Positions 41,022 to 52,635 of a stretch of 64,000 bases of DNA are shown here, one piece after another. This DNA is from Pomphorhynchus laevis (Eukaryota > Acanthocephala > Palaeacanthocephala > Echinorhynchida > Pomphorhynchidae). Each line of letters starts with the position of its first letter. The stretch's first letter is position 1. Both the position numbers and the translations under genes were made by a program. The notes beneath the pieces are model-generated. The model was not told where the DNA came from. It made no database searches and was given only the letters and a program-made list of their open reading frames with translations. The stretch is from positions 62,001-126,000 of the forward strand of contig WNNJ02001874.1 of assembly GCA_012934845.2 (NCBI GenBank), read 5' to 3'.

Positions 41022-42790
41022 TATTATTAATTGACAACAAATTGAGCCGAGGCTCTTTACAAGTTGATTCACAAAATAAAAATAATAAAAAGAATAAGAG
41101 TCGATTTGTCCCTCCCTCATCAGATGAACAACTGAAAATCCCACAGTTGTCTTGAGAAGGAAGGGTCATCATCCAGTAGAGAGCAAAAACTTGAAGCAGT
41201 AGACGACAAAACGGTCGCACTCTGAAGCGAATTTTAAGATCGTACGACTCGATTGGCAAAGCAGGAAACTGCATGCATGTACCTTTGTGTTTTCAGCATC
41301 AGGGGGTGTCCACGAAGAGAAGGTTGACCTCTCAGCTGCAGTAGATGTGACAGTGGATGATCTTTAGTATGCAGAATTTTCCAAAAAGAGAGAGATCACG
41401 CTTGTCACGGATATATCGCAGACAAGGCATATTTAATATCTGGAGGTGTTTGGCGTAGCCAAAAATATGCAGCCCTGACACTAATTTAGTTGTTGATCTG
41501 AACACTTTCTCTAATGCACGACGCTCATAAGTAGTTTCGGGATAACAAGCTGGCGATGCGTATAAGATATGGCTCAAGAAAAACGCATTTGCTAAGGTAT
41601 GGTAACATAACGGATCTATGCCTATCAGAGCTCGACGAGTATGTCATATTAAGCGTTTTGTGATGTAAGACACGTAGTTTGAATGCTTTTGATTGAATAA
41701 GTCAGCACACACTTCCCTTGGAACACCTAACAACACTGGAAATGGACTAGACAGCGACTCACTTACTAATACGACACTCTCAATAAGACGCGTGTGATTA
41801 ACTGAGTCGAACGCTTTTGAGAAATCAAAGAAAATGACATCAACTGGTATGTATACCTTGATCATAATAGTGATACCAATTTTCACGTGCATGTACAAGA
41901 TTACTAGTCGTGGAATAACCTTTTCAAAAGCCATGCTGTACTGGGTTCAAAATTAGAAATCTATCTAGAAATTCTATTATTCGTCGCTTAATCAATCTCT
42001 CTAGCACACGACAACACACGCAAGTGAGACTAATAGGCCTATAATTGTCAATGGACGAACTATCCCCTTTCTTATAAATAGGACAGATAATGGAATTCTG
42101 CCAATCAGAAGGAACAACGTTAAAAGCAACAGACGCAGAGAAAATATTGTAAAGCGGATGACATATTATGTCAGCGATGTTGCGCAGATATACGGGCGGT
42201 AAGCCATCTGGACCCGCACCTGCTTTGCATTTAAGTTTCCGAAGCTCTTGGAGAACATCATCACATCGGAAGAGGTCGCTGGTGTCATTTCCGGGCGATT
42301 CAAATGTACACGGATCACCCATTGTCACATCCTTATGGTCAAGATTCAAAGAATGGAAATGATTTCTAAACATATTTGATATCCGCAAAGAATCAGTTAT
42401 GAATTTCCCATCGTCACGTTGAATACAATTTAAAGGTTTACAGCGCGTATGCTTAGCAGTCACATACCTAAAGAAAGAGCGGGGATCACGGTGACAGTTT
42501 ATACTTAGCTGTTTTTTTAAAGATCGCCTACCAGTTCGCTTCATGGACGTAACGAGGTTTCGCCATTTCTTATAAGTGCTGAAATTAGCTCTGTCTTTAC
42601 GATAGTCATTAAAGGCCTTACGTCTCATCTTTAAAGCATGTTTTATGTCGCTATTAAACCAAGGCGGTGAGATCGATGTCAAACAGTGTTTACTCTGAAG
42701 AGGTGAGAAACGATTAAGGAGGTGGTACAGAGTATCACTGAAAAACTGTCATGAATATTCGACATGAAAGTAACTAGTTCCTAAGCCTAG
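41022..42790 (-). mobile_element. CR1-like LINE, RT part, degenerate in the middle
   Basis: Frame 42682-41924 (252 codons): PPWFNSDIKHALKMRRKAF, PDGLPPVYLRNIADIICHPL, DWQNSIICPIYKKGDSSS, NYRPISLTCVCCRVLERL, NPVQHGF. Then in other frames VIFFDFSKAFDSVNH, YASPACYPETTYERRAL and the LRGHPLMLKT tail. The segment with the YADD box is not recognised. The 3' UTR has a GAGCC/GGCTC stem (GAGCCTCGGCTC) then ATTTGTTGTCAATTAATAATAA. It abuts the ORF1 tail of the neighbouring copy. Confidence 0.78.
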
Positions 42791-43527
42791 TCATCAGCTT
42801 TCGAAATGATTGGCGTAATAAATATACCACATTCAATTGTTTCGACTCTTTCGAAGTACTTCGAAATTTTTTCATGGAATTCAAATGCGTATGACGTAAT
42901 ACTCACTATGGTATATATAATAACATTACGACTTCTTATAACGTTTTATCTTGAATTGCACGAAAGAGTATGCTATTTGCTAAACAGGTCTTCACATGCA
43001 CACTTTCAGCTATCAAATATCTCATCGAGACCATATTGTACGTAAATCTCTTCAAAATGGTATTGATTTAGTAGATATCCCATTAATTTAATGGTGCGGA
43101 TTTGGGTCTAACTTAATCAACATACTGGGGTGCATGATTCAGGATATTTGGCCATTTCGTTGAGTTGCCACGTGGCATCTTGTCTTTTAGTTTGACGTTA
43201 AAATCTTGTCCATTTTCGTATTATGTTTGACAGTAAGTGATGAGCGCCATCTTTTTCAGCTGTGCCGATGATGCTGTTGTTCACTTCTGATGTATTTTTA
43301 AAATGATCGTATTAATAAGAGAAATTATCCGCGAGATTATAAAGCTAAATACATGTTCAAGTTCAGGAAATATCGCTCAGGTATTGTGTCGTTGAAGTCG
43401 GTTGTGACTATATCCATTATGGCTGAATTATCACGTGTTATCACTTCAATATAAAGAACAGGAAGTTACTACTAAATAATTACTACTATATATATTATTT
43501 ACTATAAAGAACAGGAAGTCACTTTCT
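42791..43527. other. Unassigned stretch
   Basis: No gene or recognisable element fragment seen on either strand. Base composition is moderately AT-rich. Confidence 0.4.
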
Positions 43528-43917
43528 GAACAGGAAGTTACTACTTCCTGTTCAGAAACAGGAAGTAGTAAGAACTCTTTACCGGCTTTGTAAACTGCTT
43601 TATTATTATACTATGGTATAATAGTGAATGGCAGGCAAGGAGTGTTAAGCAAGATATGTGGATGTGTGGTGGAAGCGTAGGAGACGTATGAGCACTCGAA
43701 CGACAGAGTTGATGATGCGTTGTCGGGGTAGGATGATGGATTTTGGAGAATTAGCGAAAAGGCTGAGGCAGTAATCGATTTTAGGGAAGATAAGCGATGA
43801 AAGAAGAGACATACAAGAACGGAAGTCGATAAGGAGGCTCGATATTTCAGAAACAGAAAGTAGTAACAACTCTTTACCGGATTTGTGAACTGTTTCATTT
43901 ATTAGATTCACTATGGT
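43528..43917. repeat. Palindrome and ~70-bp direct repeats around a J-family fragment
   Basis: GAACAGGAAGT and ACTTCCTGTTC form an 11-bp-arm palindrome at 43528-43553. A segment beginning CAGAAACAGGAAGTAGTAA and ending ACTATGGTATA (43553-43622) recurs at about 43850-43917 with several substitutions, on the other side of a J-family fragment. Confidence 0.65.
43645..43842 (-). mobile_element. J-family LINE internal fragment (J6)
   Basis: Encodes SLIFPKIDYCLSLFANSPKS and IINSVVRVLIRLLRFHHTST, part of the ORF2 C-terminal region. Truncated at both ends and flanked by the direct repeats described at 43528-43917. Confidence 0.8.
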
Positions 43918-43984
43918 ATATCTCTAACTGCAGTGTGACACATTATTATGATTCCTACTCAACTGGTAAGAGATAATCTCTGAG

Positions 43985-45960
43985 AGGCTCGCAAATCTTA
44001 TTCAAATCGTCCCTATCCTCTCCAACAATAACATCATCCTCTCCTCACGATCTCGCCTTTCTTTTCGACTCAGAACTCACATTCACTATCAATATTATCT
44101 TGCACTTTAAGCCTCACCCTCACAGTCGCTTGCACCGGGCACCATGGTTTGACATCCAATGCCTACACTCAAAGCGTCGACTCCGTCATGCTTTTCGGGT
44201 TTATCACCGCTATTTCAAACGTAATATCCGCTCCCTCATTCCGTCTCACTGTGATTCCTATCTAGCTCTTCTCCGGTGTCATCTCAACTACTGGCAACAA
44301 AATAATCATTTCATTCAACTCGCAATCTCTCTGGCATATTTTTAACTCAATCATTGCTCGATTCTCTTTGTCTTGCAACATCAATCCCCATGATTGTTCG
44401 TTATTTCTTAAGACCAAAGCATCCACGTTGCTCTCTGACACCCAGTTCCATCCCATCTCACTTCCCCGGCTCGCCTCATCCTCACAGAACTCTTTCATCT
44501 TCTCCATGCATCACCTGCCGTATTTCGTCCCCTTTTTAAGAAACAATCGCACGACCTCTTCCTTTTAGCTTTCGACCCATTTCACTCCACCCTACTTATC
44601 TAAGCTCTAAGAATGGATCATCTTTATACAGATCAACATTAATCTCTCTTCATCCAATATGTACCCTCTTTTCAAATCCGCTTTACGCACAAATCACTCA
44701 ACCGAAATTGCCTGCGTGAAAGTTTACAACGACCTAATCATTTCTCGTGACAAGGATCTATATAGAGTTATCATATCCATCGTCCACTCATCCGCCTTCG
44801 ATATCATCGAACACTCCATTCGCCTTTATCGCTTTCGTTATGATTACGGCGTTTTTTCCTCCTCTGTAGTTTGGTTCGCCATATATCTAATCAACCATTA
44901 TTTTCGCGTATGTTCAAATTCATCATCCTTCCCTTTCATCCCTACTTTCTGCGGGGTCCCACAAGGTTCAGTCTTAGGACCCCTGCTTTTCTCTCTTCTA
45001 CCCGGCGATCTCTCTCCATTTACCAAACCTAACTCCTTAAACGTCATGAAATACGCCGATGATATACTTATCTATGATCATGCACACGTCCATCGCATAC
45101 ACGACATAGGCATTTCTGTCTCAAACTGCCTTTCTTCTATCTACAAGCGTCTCTCACATATTCATCTCGTTCTAAACCCCGACAAGTCAAAATAATGTGG
45201 ATCCTCCCCCGTCAACCAAACAAATTTCACCATGTATCTTTTGCCTCATCTATCATTCGATAGTCCACAATCTCATTTTCTTAGGATTCCATTTCGATGA
45301 TTACCTTTCCCTTATGCCCTTATTCCGTGACAAGGTTCTCTCGTCTAACTTAATTCTCCGTGACATCCGTCGTATCCGCTCCCTTATTGACTTCCGCTCT
45401 TGTATGTCTCTTCTTTCATCGTTCCTTTTCCCTAAAATCGATTACTGCCTTAGTATTTTCGCCAATTCTCCGAAATCCATCATCCTACCCCTACAACACA
45501 TCATCAACACCGCCGTTCGAGTGCTCCTACGTTTCCGTCGCTTAGTCCACAAGTCCACACATTTTGCCCAACTTACCTGTCCCACCATCTATATCCGCAT
45601 ATAACTCCACATTCTTCTAGTAACTTTAAGTCTCATCTCTGTCGGCTTCCCATCGTTCATTAACCTTCCTTTCTTAGGCGACACTCGTCCCACATCTATA
45701 TAGCTGCGTTCCCGTCATTCCCTCTTACTCCATGTTCCCAATTACTCCAACAACTACGATCACCGATCGTTCCTCATAGCCGCCCTCCTCGCCTGGAATC
45801 AGCTACCTCTCTACGTCCGCCGCTCTCATTCTAAATTCACATTCAAATACATACTCAGTTCCCATCTTCTCGACACATGGACTTAGAGTTTTTGTTGTGG
45901 TAATGTAATCGTGCGCCGTTACGGATTTGTCGCGTAAAAATAAATCCTGTTTTTCTTTTT
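43985..45960 (+). mobile_element. J-family LINE (J7), 5'-truncated, degenerate
   Basis: Starts at the linker upstream of RT. The best frame is 44659-45195 (178 codons): SALRTNHSTEIACVKVYNDL, SIVHSSAFDIIEHSIRL, GVPQGSVLGPLLFSLLPGDL, KYADDILIYDHAHVH. Then 45197-45604 encodes the C-terminal region in another frame. The 3' hairpin at 45897-45932 is decayed (GCGCCGTTACG). Several frameshifts. Confidence 0.85.
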
Positions 45961-46198
45961 TAAATCATATTTATATTTTCAAATAATTTTTTTGACTATA
46001 CGATTAAAGGCATTATTTGCGGCGATTGTAAGCAAAATGTTTTATCCCATAATTTAAAGTCTTCACGTATATTGTGATTGACTGTTTCAGTGCCACATTC
46101 TAATAAGTACATCACTTAGCTAATTATGCTACTCGAATATAATGATTATGAATTATTTCCACCTACGCTTCGGCAATTATACTTTAAAGAACTTATCC
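45961..46198 (-). mobile_element. RLE-family LINE remnant (RLE-10), RT part
   Basis: On the minus strand: ECGTETVNHNIRED, then ILLTIAANNAFNRIVKKI, matching the QCAGQ-GTE and motif-A region of the family RT (catalytic Asp replaced by Ala here). It continues the fragment at 49783-49935; J9 is inserted between them. Confidence 0.7.
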
Positions 46199-46229
46199 TA
46201 CTCTTTAATTCTACCATTCCTCACATCGT

Positions 46230-46847
46230 TTGCCACCCTCTTTACTATCATTATCCTCTATGTCTCCCGTCGTCAAACCAAATCCCTCCAAGTCATCAAC
46301 TGCCAGCTCTTCTATCGTGATCTCACCTACTCACGTCAGTCGTCCTCCTTTACGGAAGCGCTTTGTTTCTCGCGATCGTTGCCTCATTGTCACTAATATC
46401 ACGCCTTCAAACTCCTTATCTCCACAAGCACGTCTAGACCAAGATGTTTCCGCCTTCAGATCCATCCTCTCGTCTAGTGTCCCTGCGGATAAACCATCCT
46501 TTTTCAACGACATTTCTCCTGTCGCATTCATCCGTCTAAACAAATCTTCTCAATCTAATCCTTCCCAGCCCCCTCTCCTAAAAATTGTTTTCAAGCATCG
46601 CTCTCACGCGTCTTCTGTCCTCTCTCAACGATTCAAACTCATGTCATCTTCAACTACTCGAATTTTCCCCGATTGCGTCCCTTCTGAAATCGCTCAAATC
46701 TCTTCAGCCCGCATCGAAAAACGCCGTCGCGAGGAAAACGGCGAAACATCACTCTCCATCCGAAATATAGACGGAAATTTTCAAGTTGTCCACACCCGTC
46801 CAAAAATTCGATGGCGCTCCATCTCTCCTATGTGTCTTCTCCACTAG
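46230..46847 (+). CDS. J-family ORF1 (about 205 codons)
   Basis: Ser/Pro-rich start, then an RRM-like region: VAFIRLNKSSQSNPSQPPLL, KIVFKHRSHASSVLSQRFKL, TRIFPDCVPSEIAQISSARI, GETSLSIRNIDGNFQVV. It resembles the second half of CR1/L2 ORF1 proteins (DLSP-ER-type helix and final strand). No Cys-rich module is seen, unlike K and RLE. The true start codon is unsure because the frame is open upstream of the first good ATG only briefly. Confidence 0.65.
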   Translation: MPPSLLSLSSMSPVVKPNPSKSSTASSSIVISPTHVSRPPLRKRFVSRDRCLIVTNITPSNSLSPQARLDQDVSAFRSILSSSVPADKPSFFNDISPVAFIRLNKSSQSNPSQPPLLKIVFKHRSHASSVLSQRFKLMSSSTTRIFPDCVPSEIAQISSARIEKRRREENGETSLSIRNIDGNFQVVHTRPKIRWRSISPMCLLH

Positions 46848-47720
46848 AGTCTTTCGTTACAACAAACGGTTTCCACCTCGGTCTCCTCAACACTAGATCT
46901 ATTCTCAATAAATCCGATCTTATCCTCAACCTATTCACATAGCAACCCATCGATATCTTCTGCCTCACCGAATCCTGACACTCAGATTCCGACGACATTT
47001 CCATTCGCCGTCTGCTCTCTACCGGTTGCTCCCTAGTCAAATCCGCCCGCCCCCTCAGCTCATGCCCTTCTAAATTCTCTAATCATGGTGGCATCGTCGC
47101 ATTCGCGCGTCACCCCGCGTCTGTTCGCAAAATCAATCCCCCTTTCAGTCCTTGCTCTTTTGAATTGCTCATATGTCGTTATTCTAACCCGATCACTCTA
47201 GATCTCGCCATTGTATACCGTCCTGGTTCATCAGCTCCTACTGCCTTATTGTTTACCAAACTCGCTGACCTCCTTTCTCATTGTTCTTTGTCCTCAATCC
47301 CTTCACTCGTTCTAGGCGACTTCAATATCCGCCTAGACCGCCCATCTTCTAGGGATTCCATCCGGTTCATCAACATTCTATCCAACTACAATTACAAACT
47401 AATCTCCACTGCCCCACAAATATACTTGGTGGGGCACTCGACATCATCGCTGTCCCCGATCATTTTGCTGCCTACACCTCACTGTCCATCTCTGATCCTG
47501 GTCTATCCGATCACTTTCTTATCACCCTTGATCTCACTCGCAACCACACCCTCCTCACACACCTACAATCCTACGTCGCCCTTGGAGAAATCTTGACCTC
47601 TCCCTTCTCCGCTCTGCCTTACTCAAATCATCTCTATCATTACCCACAATAACATATTCATCTCCTCACGATCTCGCCTTTCGTGTCGACTCTGAACTCA
47701 CATCCACTCTCGATATTCTC

Positions 47721-49013
47721 TTGCCCTTAAAGTATCATCCACACCGTCGCTTGCACCGTGCCCCATGGTTTGACATCCAATGCCTACTATCAAAGCGTCG
47801 ACTCCGCCATGCTTTTCGAGTCTATCACCGCTCTCTCAGACGTGATTTCCGCTCGCTCACTCCGTTCCTCCGTGATTCCTATCTTGCTCTTCGCCGGTCT
47901 CATCTCAACCTACTACGTACCAAATGCAACTCCTTCTGGCAGCATAAAATCATCACTTCATTCAACTCTAAGACTCTCTGGCATACTTTTAACTCAATCC
48001 TTGCTCGCTCTTCTTCGCCGTGCAACATCAATGCCAATGATTATTCGTCATTTCTCCAGACTAAAGTATCCACGTTGCTCTCTCACACCCTGGTCTCCAT
48101 CCTATCCCACTCTGCCCAGTCTAATCTCATCCTTCCGGAACTCTTTCATCTTCTCCCTGTCTCACCTACAGAAGTATCATATGTCCTCATGTCCTTGCCC
48201 AACAAAACCTCACCTGCCGATCCCCTGCCTACTCACATATTAAAATCTATATGCTCATCGATATCCCCATTTCTCACAACCTTGTTTAACTCGTCCATCC
48301 GCAGTCGTATCTTCCCTTCACACTGGAAATCCGCAATCGTTCGTCTCCTTAAGAAACAATCGCTCGACCCCTCCCTTCCTTCTAGCTATCGCCCCATTTC
48401 ACTACTCCCTACTCTTTCAAAGCTCTTAGAACGCCTCATCTTAATACAAATCAACGTTTATCTCTCCTCATACAATCTATACCCTCCTTTCCAATCCTCT
48501 TTCCGCTCTAATCACTCGACAGAAATCGCATGCATAAAAGTGTACAACGACTTACTCATTTCTCGAGACAAGGCTCTATATAGTGTTCTCATCTCCCTCG
48601 ACCTCTCCTCCGCATTCGACATTGTCGACCACTCCGTCCTCCTTTCTCGCCTTCGTTATGATTACGGCTTTTCTTCCTCCTCCGTAGCATGGTTCGCCTC
48701 ATATCTATCCGACCGTTCCTTTCGCGTCTGTTCTAATTCATCATCCTCCCCGTTCATCCATATGTTTTGCGGGGTCCCACAAGGTTCAGTCCTAGGTCCC
48801 CTGCTTTTCTCTCTTCTGCTTGGCGATCTATCTCCGTTTATCAAACCTTACTCCTTTAAGGTCATGCAATACGCCGATGACATTCTAATCTATGCTCATG
48901 CACCCGCACATCGCATACACGATATCGGCATTTCTGCCTCCAACTGTCTTTCTTCTATCTACAAACGTCTCTCCAATCTCCATCTCGTTCTAAACCCGAA
49001 GAGTTCAAAATAA
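47721..49013 (+). CDS. J-family ORF2 reverse transcriptase segment (430 codons open)
   Basis: Linker RAPWFDIQCLLSKRRLRHAF; RT: ADPLPTHILKSICSSISPFL, HWKSAIVRLLKKQSLDPS, SYRPISLLPTLSKLLERL, SSFRSNHSTEIACIKV, LISLDLSSAFDIVDH (catalytic Asp), FCGVPQGSVLGPLLFSLLLG, VMQYADDILIYAHAPAH (Asp pair), LNPKSSK. CR1/L2-type. The frame ends near the thumb, and the C-terminal part continues in another frame at 49225-49701 (FPKIDYCLSLF, LAWNQLPLDV). The endonuclease is in yet another frame upstream, so the ORF2 as a whole is broken by at least two frameshifts and two stops. Confidence 0.85.
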   Translation: MPLKYHPHRRLHRAPWFDIQCLLSKRRLRHAFRVYHRSLRRDFRSLTPFLRDSYLALRRSHLNLLRTKCNSFWQHKIITSFNSKTLWHTFNSILARSSSPCNINANDYSSFLQTKVSTLLSHTLVSILSHSAQSNLILPELFHLLPVSPTEVSYVLMSLPNKTSPADPLPTHILKSICSSISPFLTTLFNSSIRSRIFPSHWKSAIVRLLKKQSLDPSLPSSYRPISLLPTLSKLLERLILIQINVYLSSYNLYPPFQSSFRSNHSTEIACIKVYNDLLISRDKALYSVLISLDLSSAFDIVDHSVLLSRLRYDYGFSSSSVAWFASYLSDRSFRVCSNSSSSPFIHMFCGVPQGSVLGPLLFSLLLGDLSPFIKPYSFKVMQYADDILIYAHAPAHRIHDIGISASNCLSSIYKRLSNLHLVLNPKSSK

Positions 49014-49782
49014 TGTGGATCCTCCCCCGTAAACCTAACATATCTCCTCCCACTGTATATTTTGCCTCATCGATCATCCCCATAGTCCACAATCTCACTT
49101 TCTTAGGCTTCCATTTGATGATCACCTTTCCCTTAAACCCTTCGTCCGTGACAAGGTCCGCTCATCTAACTTAATTCTCCGTGACATCCGCCGTATCCGC
49201 CCCCTTATCGACTTCCGTTCTTGTATGTCTCTTCTTTCATCGCTTCTTTTCCCTAAAATCGATTACTGCCTTAGCCTTTTCGCCAATTCTCCAAAATCCA
49301 TCATCCTACCCCTACAACGAATAATCAACACCGCCGTTCGAGTGCTCTTTCGTCTCCGTCGCTTCGACCACACATCCACATATTTTGCCCAACTCTCCTG
49401 GCCCACCATCCACATCCGCATCAAACTCCGCCTTCTTCTCGTTACCTTTCGTCTCATCGCTGTCGGCTCCCCATCGTTCATCAACCTTCCTTTCTTAGAC
49501 GATACTCGCCCCACCTCGCTATCGCTTCGTTCCTGTCATACCCTCTTACTCCACGTTCCTAACTACTCCAACAACTACGGTCTCCGATCCTTCCTCGTCG
49601 CCGCCTCACTCGCCTGGAATCAACTCCCTCTCGACGTCCGCTGCGCCCCCTCCTTTATCATATTCAAACACCTCCTCCGTTCACACCTTCTCGACACCTG
49701 ATTCACAGTCTTGTTTTGTTGTGGTCATGTAAGCGTGCGCTGGCACGCATTTGCCACGTTAAAATAAATCGTTTTTACTCTT

Positions 49783-49935
49783 GTCGGACGAATTCCATAT
49801 TTATTTGTAAGAGAAATAAGACGACATGATGTGTAAGCCTCTAGAGTAACTGGGTCAACGGTCTCGAATACTAGTTTAACTACCATGTTACTTATTAAAG
49901 ATACCGATTATTTTTTATCGAAGTCAGATTGAAGA
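49783..49935 (-). mobile_element. RLE-family LINE remnant (RLE-10), first RT block
   Basis: On the minus strand: ETVDPVTLEAYTSCRLISL then NKYGIRP, matching the family block DAFTVSRLVALDKNPGVRP. This is the upstream half of the copy interrupted by J9. Confidence 0.72.
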
Positions 49936-50726
49936 ACGCAAGAATTTAGGGTTGATCACTAAGGGCCTAATGATCCATTAGTTTTACTTTCCGACATATT
50001 TATATCTTGGCCTCTATATAAATTTAATCTGTTGTTTATTGGCTTTCTTAGTACATATTGTTCATCAATAAAGGATCCAGATATCGAATCCAGATTCGGA
50101 TATCAGTTTAACTCAATCACGAATCGATTTATGTATGATGTAAGTATTCGAAAGTTCATCGTCATTTCTTTTTTGTAACAAATTTTGACAACAAACGGGC
50201 AACTCTTTTAAAGCATTCGGATATCAGTTTAACTCAATTACGAATCGATGTATGTATGATGTGCGTATTCGAAAGTTCATTGTATGATTTCACTAAAGGC
50301 ATTTATATACCAACTATTATGTAAATACGACGATCTCAATATGATGACTCAACACGTTTGTGGGTAGTTATGCTCATGTAGGTGTGTTGCTATTAGTATG
50401 CTGACTTTCTTTATTAGCATTTAATAGGTCGACTGAGAGTGATTAGTATGGTCCGCTATTATATTAATTTCAAAAGACTTCTTATTTTGGTTTCAATCAG
50501 CGATCAACTGCTAACAAACAGCTGTCGTGTAATCCGACTTTAGCAATTTTTGGCAAGGCAATTAATACATTATTTGTGGGGCTAAGCAAATTTACATCTT
50601 CTGCACACTGAACTTATCCCGGTCGATTCATAACATCTCACTTTGTTGGAAGATACGCCTCGTGGCATTTTTCACTTATGACGATCTCTACTTGTAACGA
50701 TCTCAATATATGACGTCTCAACATGC
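49936..50726. repeat. Unassigned stretch with ~80-bp direct repeats
   Basis: The blocks 50091-50168 and 50212-50290 share ATTCGGATATCAGTTTAACT, ACGAATCGAT, GTATGATGT and GTATTCGAAAGTTCAT. Shorter GATCTCAATAT-TCAACA repeats occur at about 50333 and 50699. No coding signal; nothing else recognised. Confidence 0.6.
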
Positions 50727-52635
50727 TGGTTGCTCACAAATCGAATGCGCCAGCTACCTCAGCTCATCCCCTTCCAAATTCTCTAATAATGGCGACATTG
50801 TTGCATTTGCCCGTCACCCTGCGTCTCTTCGCAAAATCATTTCCCCTTTCAGTCCTTGCTCTTTTGAATTGTTCACTTGTCGTTCTTTTAGCTTGATCAC
50901 ACTGGATCTCGCCATTGTATACCGTCCAGGTTCATCAGTTCCTACCTTCGTATCTTTACCAAACTCCCTGACCTCCTTTCACACTGATCTTTGTCCTCCA
51001 TCCCTTCACTCATTCTTTGCGACTTCAACATCCGCCTCGAACGCCCCTCTTCCACCGGGTTCATCCAGTTGATAAACATTCTATCCAACTATAACTACAA
51101 ACCCATCTCCACTGCTCCCACACATATCCTTAGTGGGGCGCTCGACATCATCGCTATCACCAATAATTTTGCTGCCTTCACCTCACTGTCCATTTTCGAT
51201 CCTGGTCTATCCGATCACTTTCTCGTCAGCCTTGATCTCACTCACAACCACACCCCTCCTCACACACCTACAATTCTACGTCGCCCTTGGAGAAATCTTG
51301 ACCTCTCCCTTCTCCGCTCTGCCTTACTCAAATCATCTCTATCATTACCCACAATAACATATTCATCTCCTCACGATCTCGCCTTTCTTTTCGACTGAAC
51401 TCACATCCACTCTCGATATTCTCTTGCCCTTCAAGTCTCACCCACACCGTCGCTTGCACCGTGCCCCATGGTTTGACATCCAATGCCTACTCTCAAAATT
51501 TCGACTCCGTCATGCTTTTCGAGTATATCACCGCTCTCTCAGACGTGATATCCGCTCGCTCACTCCGTTCCTCCGTGATTCCTATCTTGCTCGTCGCCGG
51601 TCTCATGTTAACCTACTACGTACCAAATGCAACTCCTTCTGGCAGCATAAAAACACTTCATTCAACTCTAAGACCTTTATCGCTCCTCTTTGTCTGGCAA
51701 CATCATTCACATTATTCGTCATTTCTTCCGACCAAAGTATACACATCGCTTCCTCACAACCACGACTCCCTTCCATATCACTGTTACTCGCCTCATCCTC
51801 TCAGAGCTCTTTCATAATCTGCGTGTCTCACCTGCCGAAGTCTCATCTGTCCTTATGTCTTTGCCCAACAAAACTTCACCTGCCGATCCCCTGCCTAACA
51901 CTATACTTAAATCCATATGATCATCGATTGTTTAACTCATCCATCCGCAGTCGTATATTTCCTTCGCACTGGAAATCCGCGATTGTTCGTATCCCTCCTT
52001 AAGAAACAATCGCTCGAACCCTCACTTCCATCTAGCTATCCCTCCATTTTATTCCTCGCTACTCTTTCCAAGCTCTTAGAGCGCCTTATCTTAATACAGA
52101 TCAACGTTTATCTCTCTTTATTCAATCTGTACCCTCCTTTTCAATCCACTTTCCACTCTAATTACTCCATAGAAATTGCCTGCATGAAAGTTTACAACGA
52201 CCTACTCATTTTTTGTGACAATGCTCCGTATTGTGTTCTCATTTCCCTCGATCTCTCCTCCGCCTTCGACATCGTCGACCACTCTATCCTTCTTTCGCGC
52301 CTTTGTTATGATTACAGCTTTTCTTCCTCCTCCGTAGCATGGTTTGCTTCATATCTGTCTGACCGTTCTTTTCGAGTCTGTTCAAATTCATCATCCTATC
52401 CTCCCATCCCTATTTTCTGGGGGTCCCACAAGGTTCAGTCATCGGTTTCCTTCTTTTCTCTCTTCTGCTTGACGATCTCTCGAAGTTTATCAAACATTAC
52501 TCCTTAAACGTCATGCAAGACGTCAATGGCATACTTATCTATGCTCATGCACAGGTCCATCGCATACATGATATCGGTATTTCTGTCTCAAACTGTCTTT
52601 CTTCTATCTACATGCGTCTCTCAAATATTACAAGA
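50727..52635 (+). mobile_element. J-family LINE (J10), truncated at both ends, degenerate
   Basis: Endonuclease from the first third (PSKFSNNGDIVAFARHPASL, LDLAIVYRPGSSVP, 50991-51398: LILCDFNIRLERPSS, GLSDHFLVSLDL), linker (51424 onward), RT (51917-52507: ATLSKLLERLILIQINVYLS, LDLSSAFDIVDHSILLSRL; the PQGS and YADD boxes are frame-shifted or altered). It ends abruptly at 52635 at the LTR fossil. Many frameshifts. Confidence 0.83.

Larger units (their letters stand above)
46206..49775 (+). mobile_element. J-family LINE (J9), most complete copy, with 7-bp target-site duplication
   Basis: Bounded by TACTCTT at 46199-46205 and 49776-49782. Parts in order: ORF1, endonuclease (from about 46850, with two stops), RT frame 47721-49013, C-terminal frame 49225-49701, 3' hairpin 49721-49757, tail AAAATAAATCG-T-run. 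Length about 3.57 kb. Moderately damaged. The flanking RLE remnant reads on across the insertion site when one TACTCTT is counted, which supports the boundaries. Confidence 0.88.

Noticed and set aside
39262-42790. One continuous CR1-like LINE from ORF1 to RT
   Set aside because: On the minus strand the RT part lies upstream of the ORF1 tail and endonuclease, the wrong order; these are two adjacent copies with the 3' end of one abutting the other.
49936-50090. Solo LTR suggested by a TATATAAA and an AATAAA
   Set aside because: These motifs are expected by chance in AT-rich DNA and no terminal repeat or target duplication was found.
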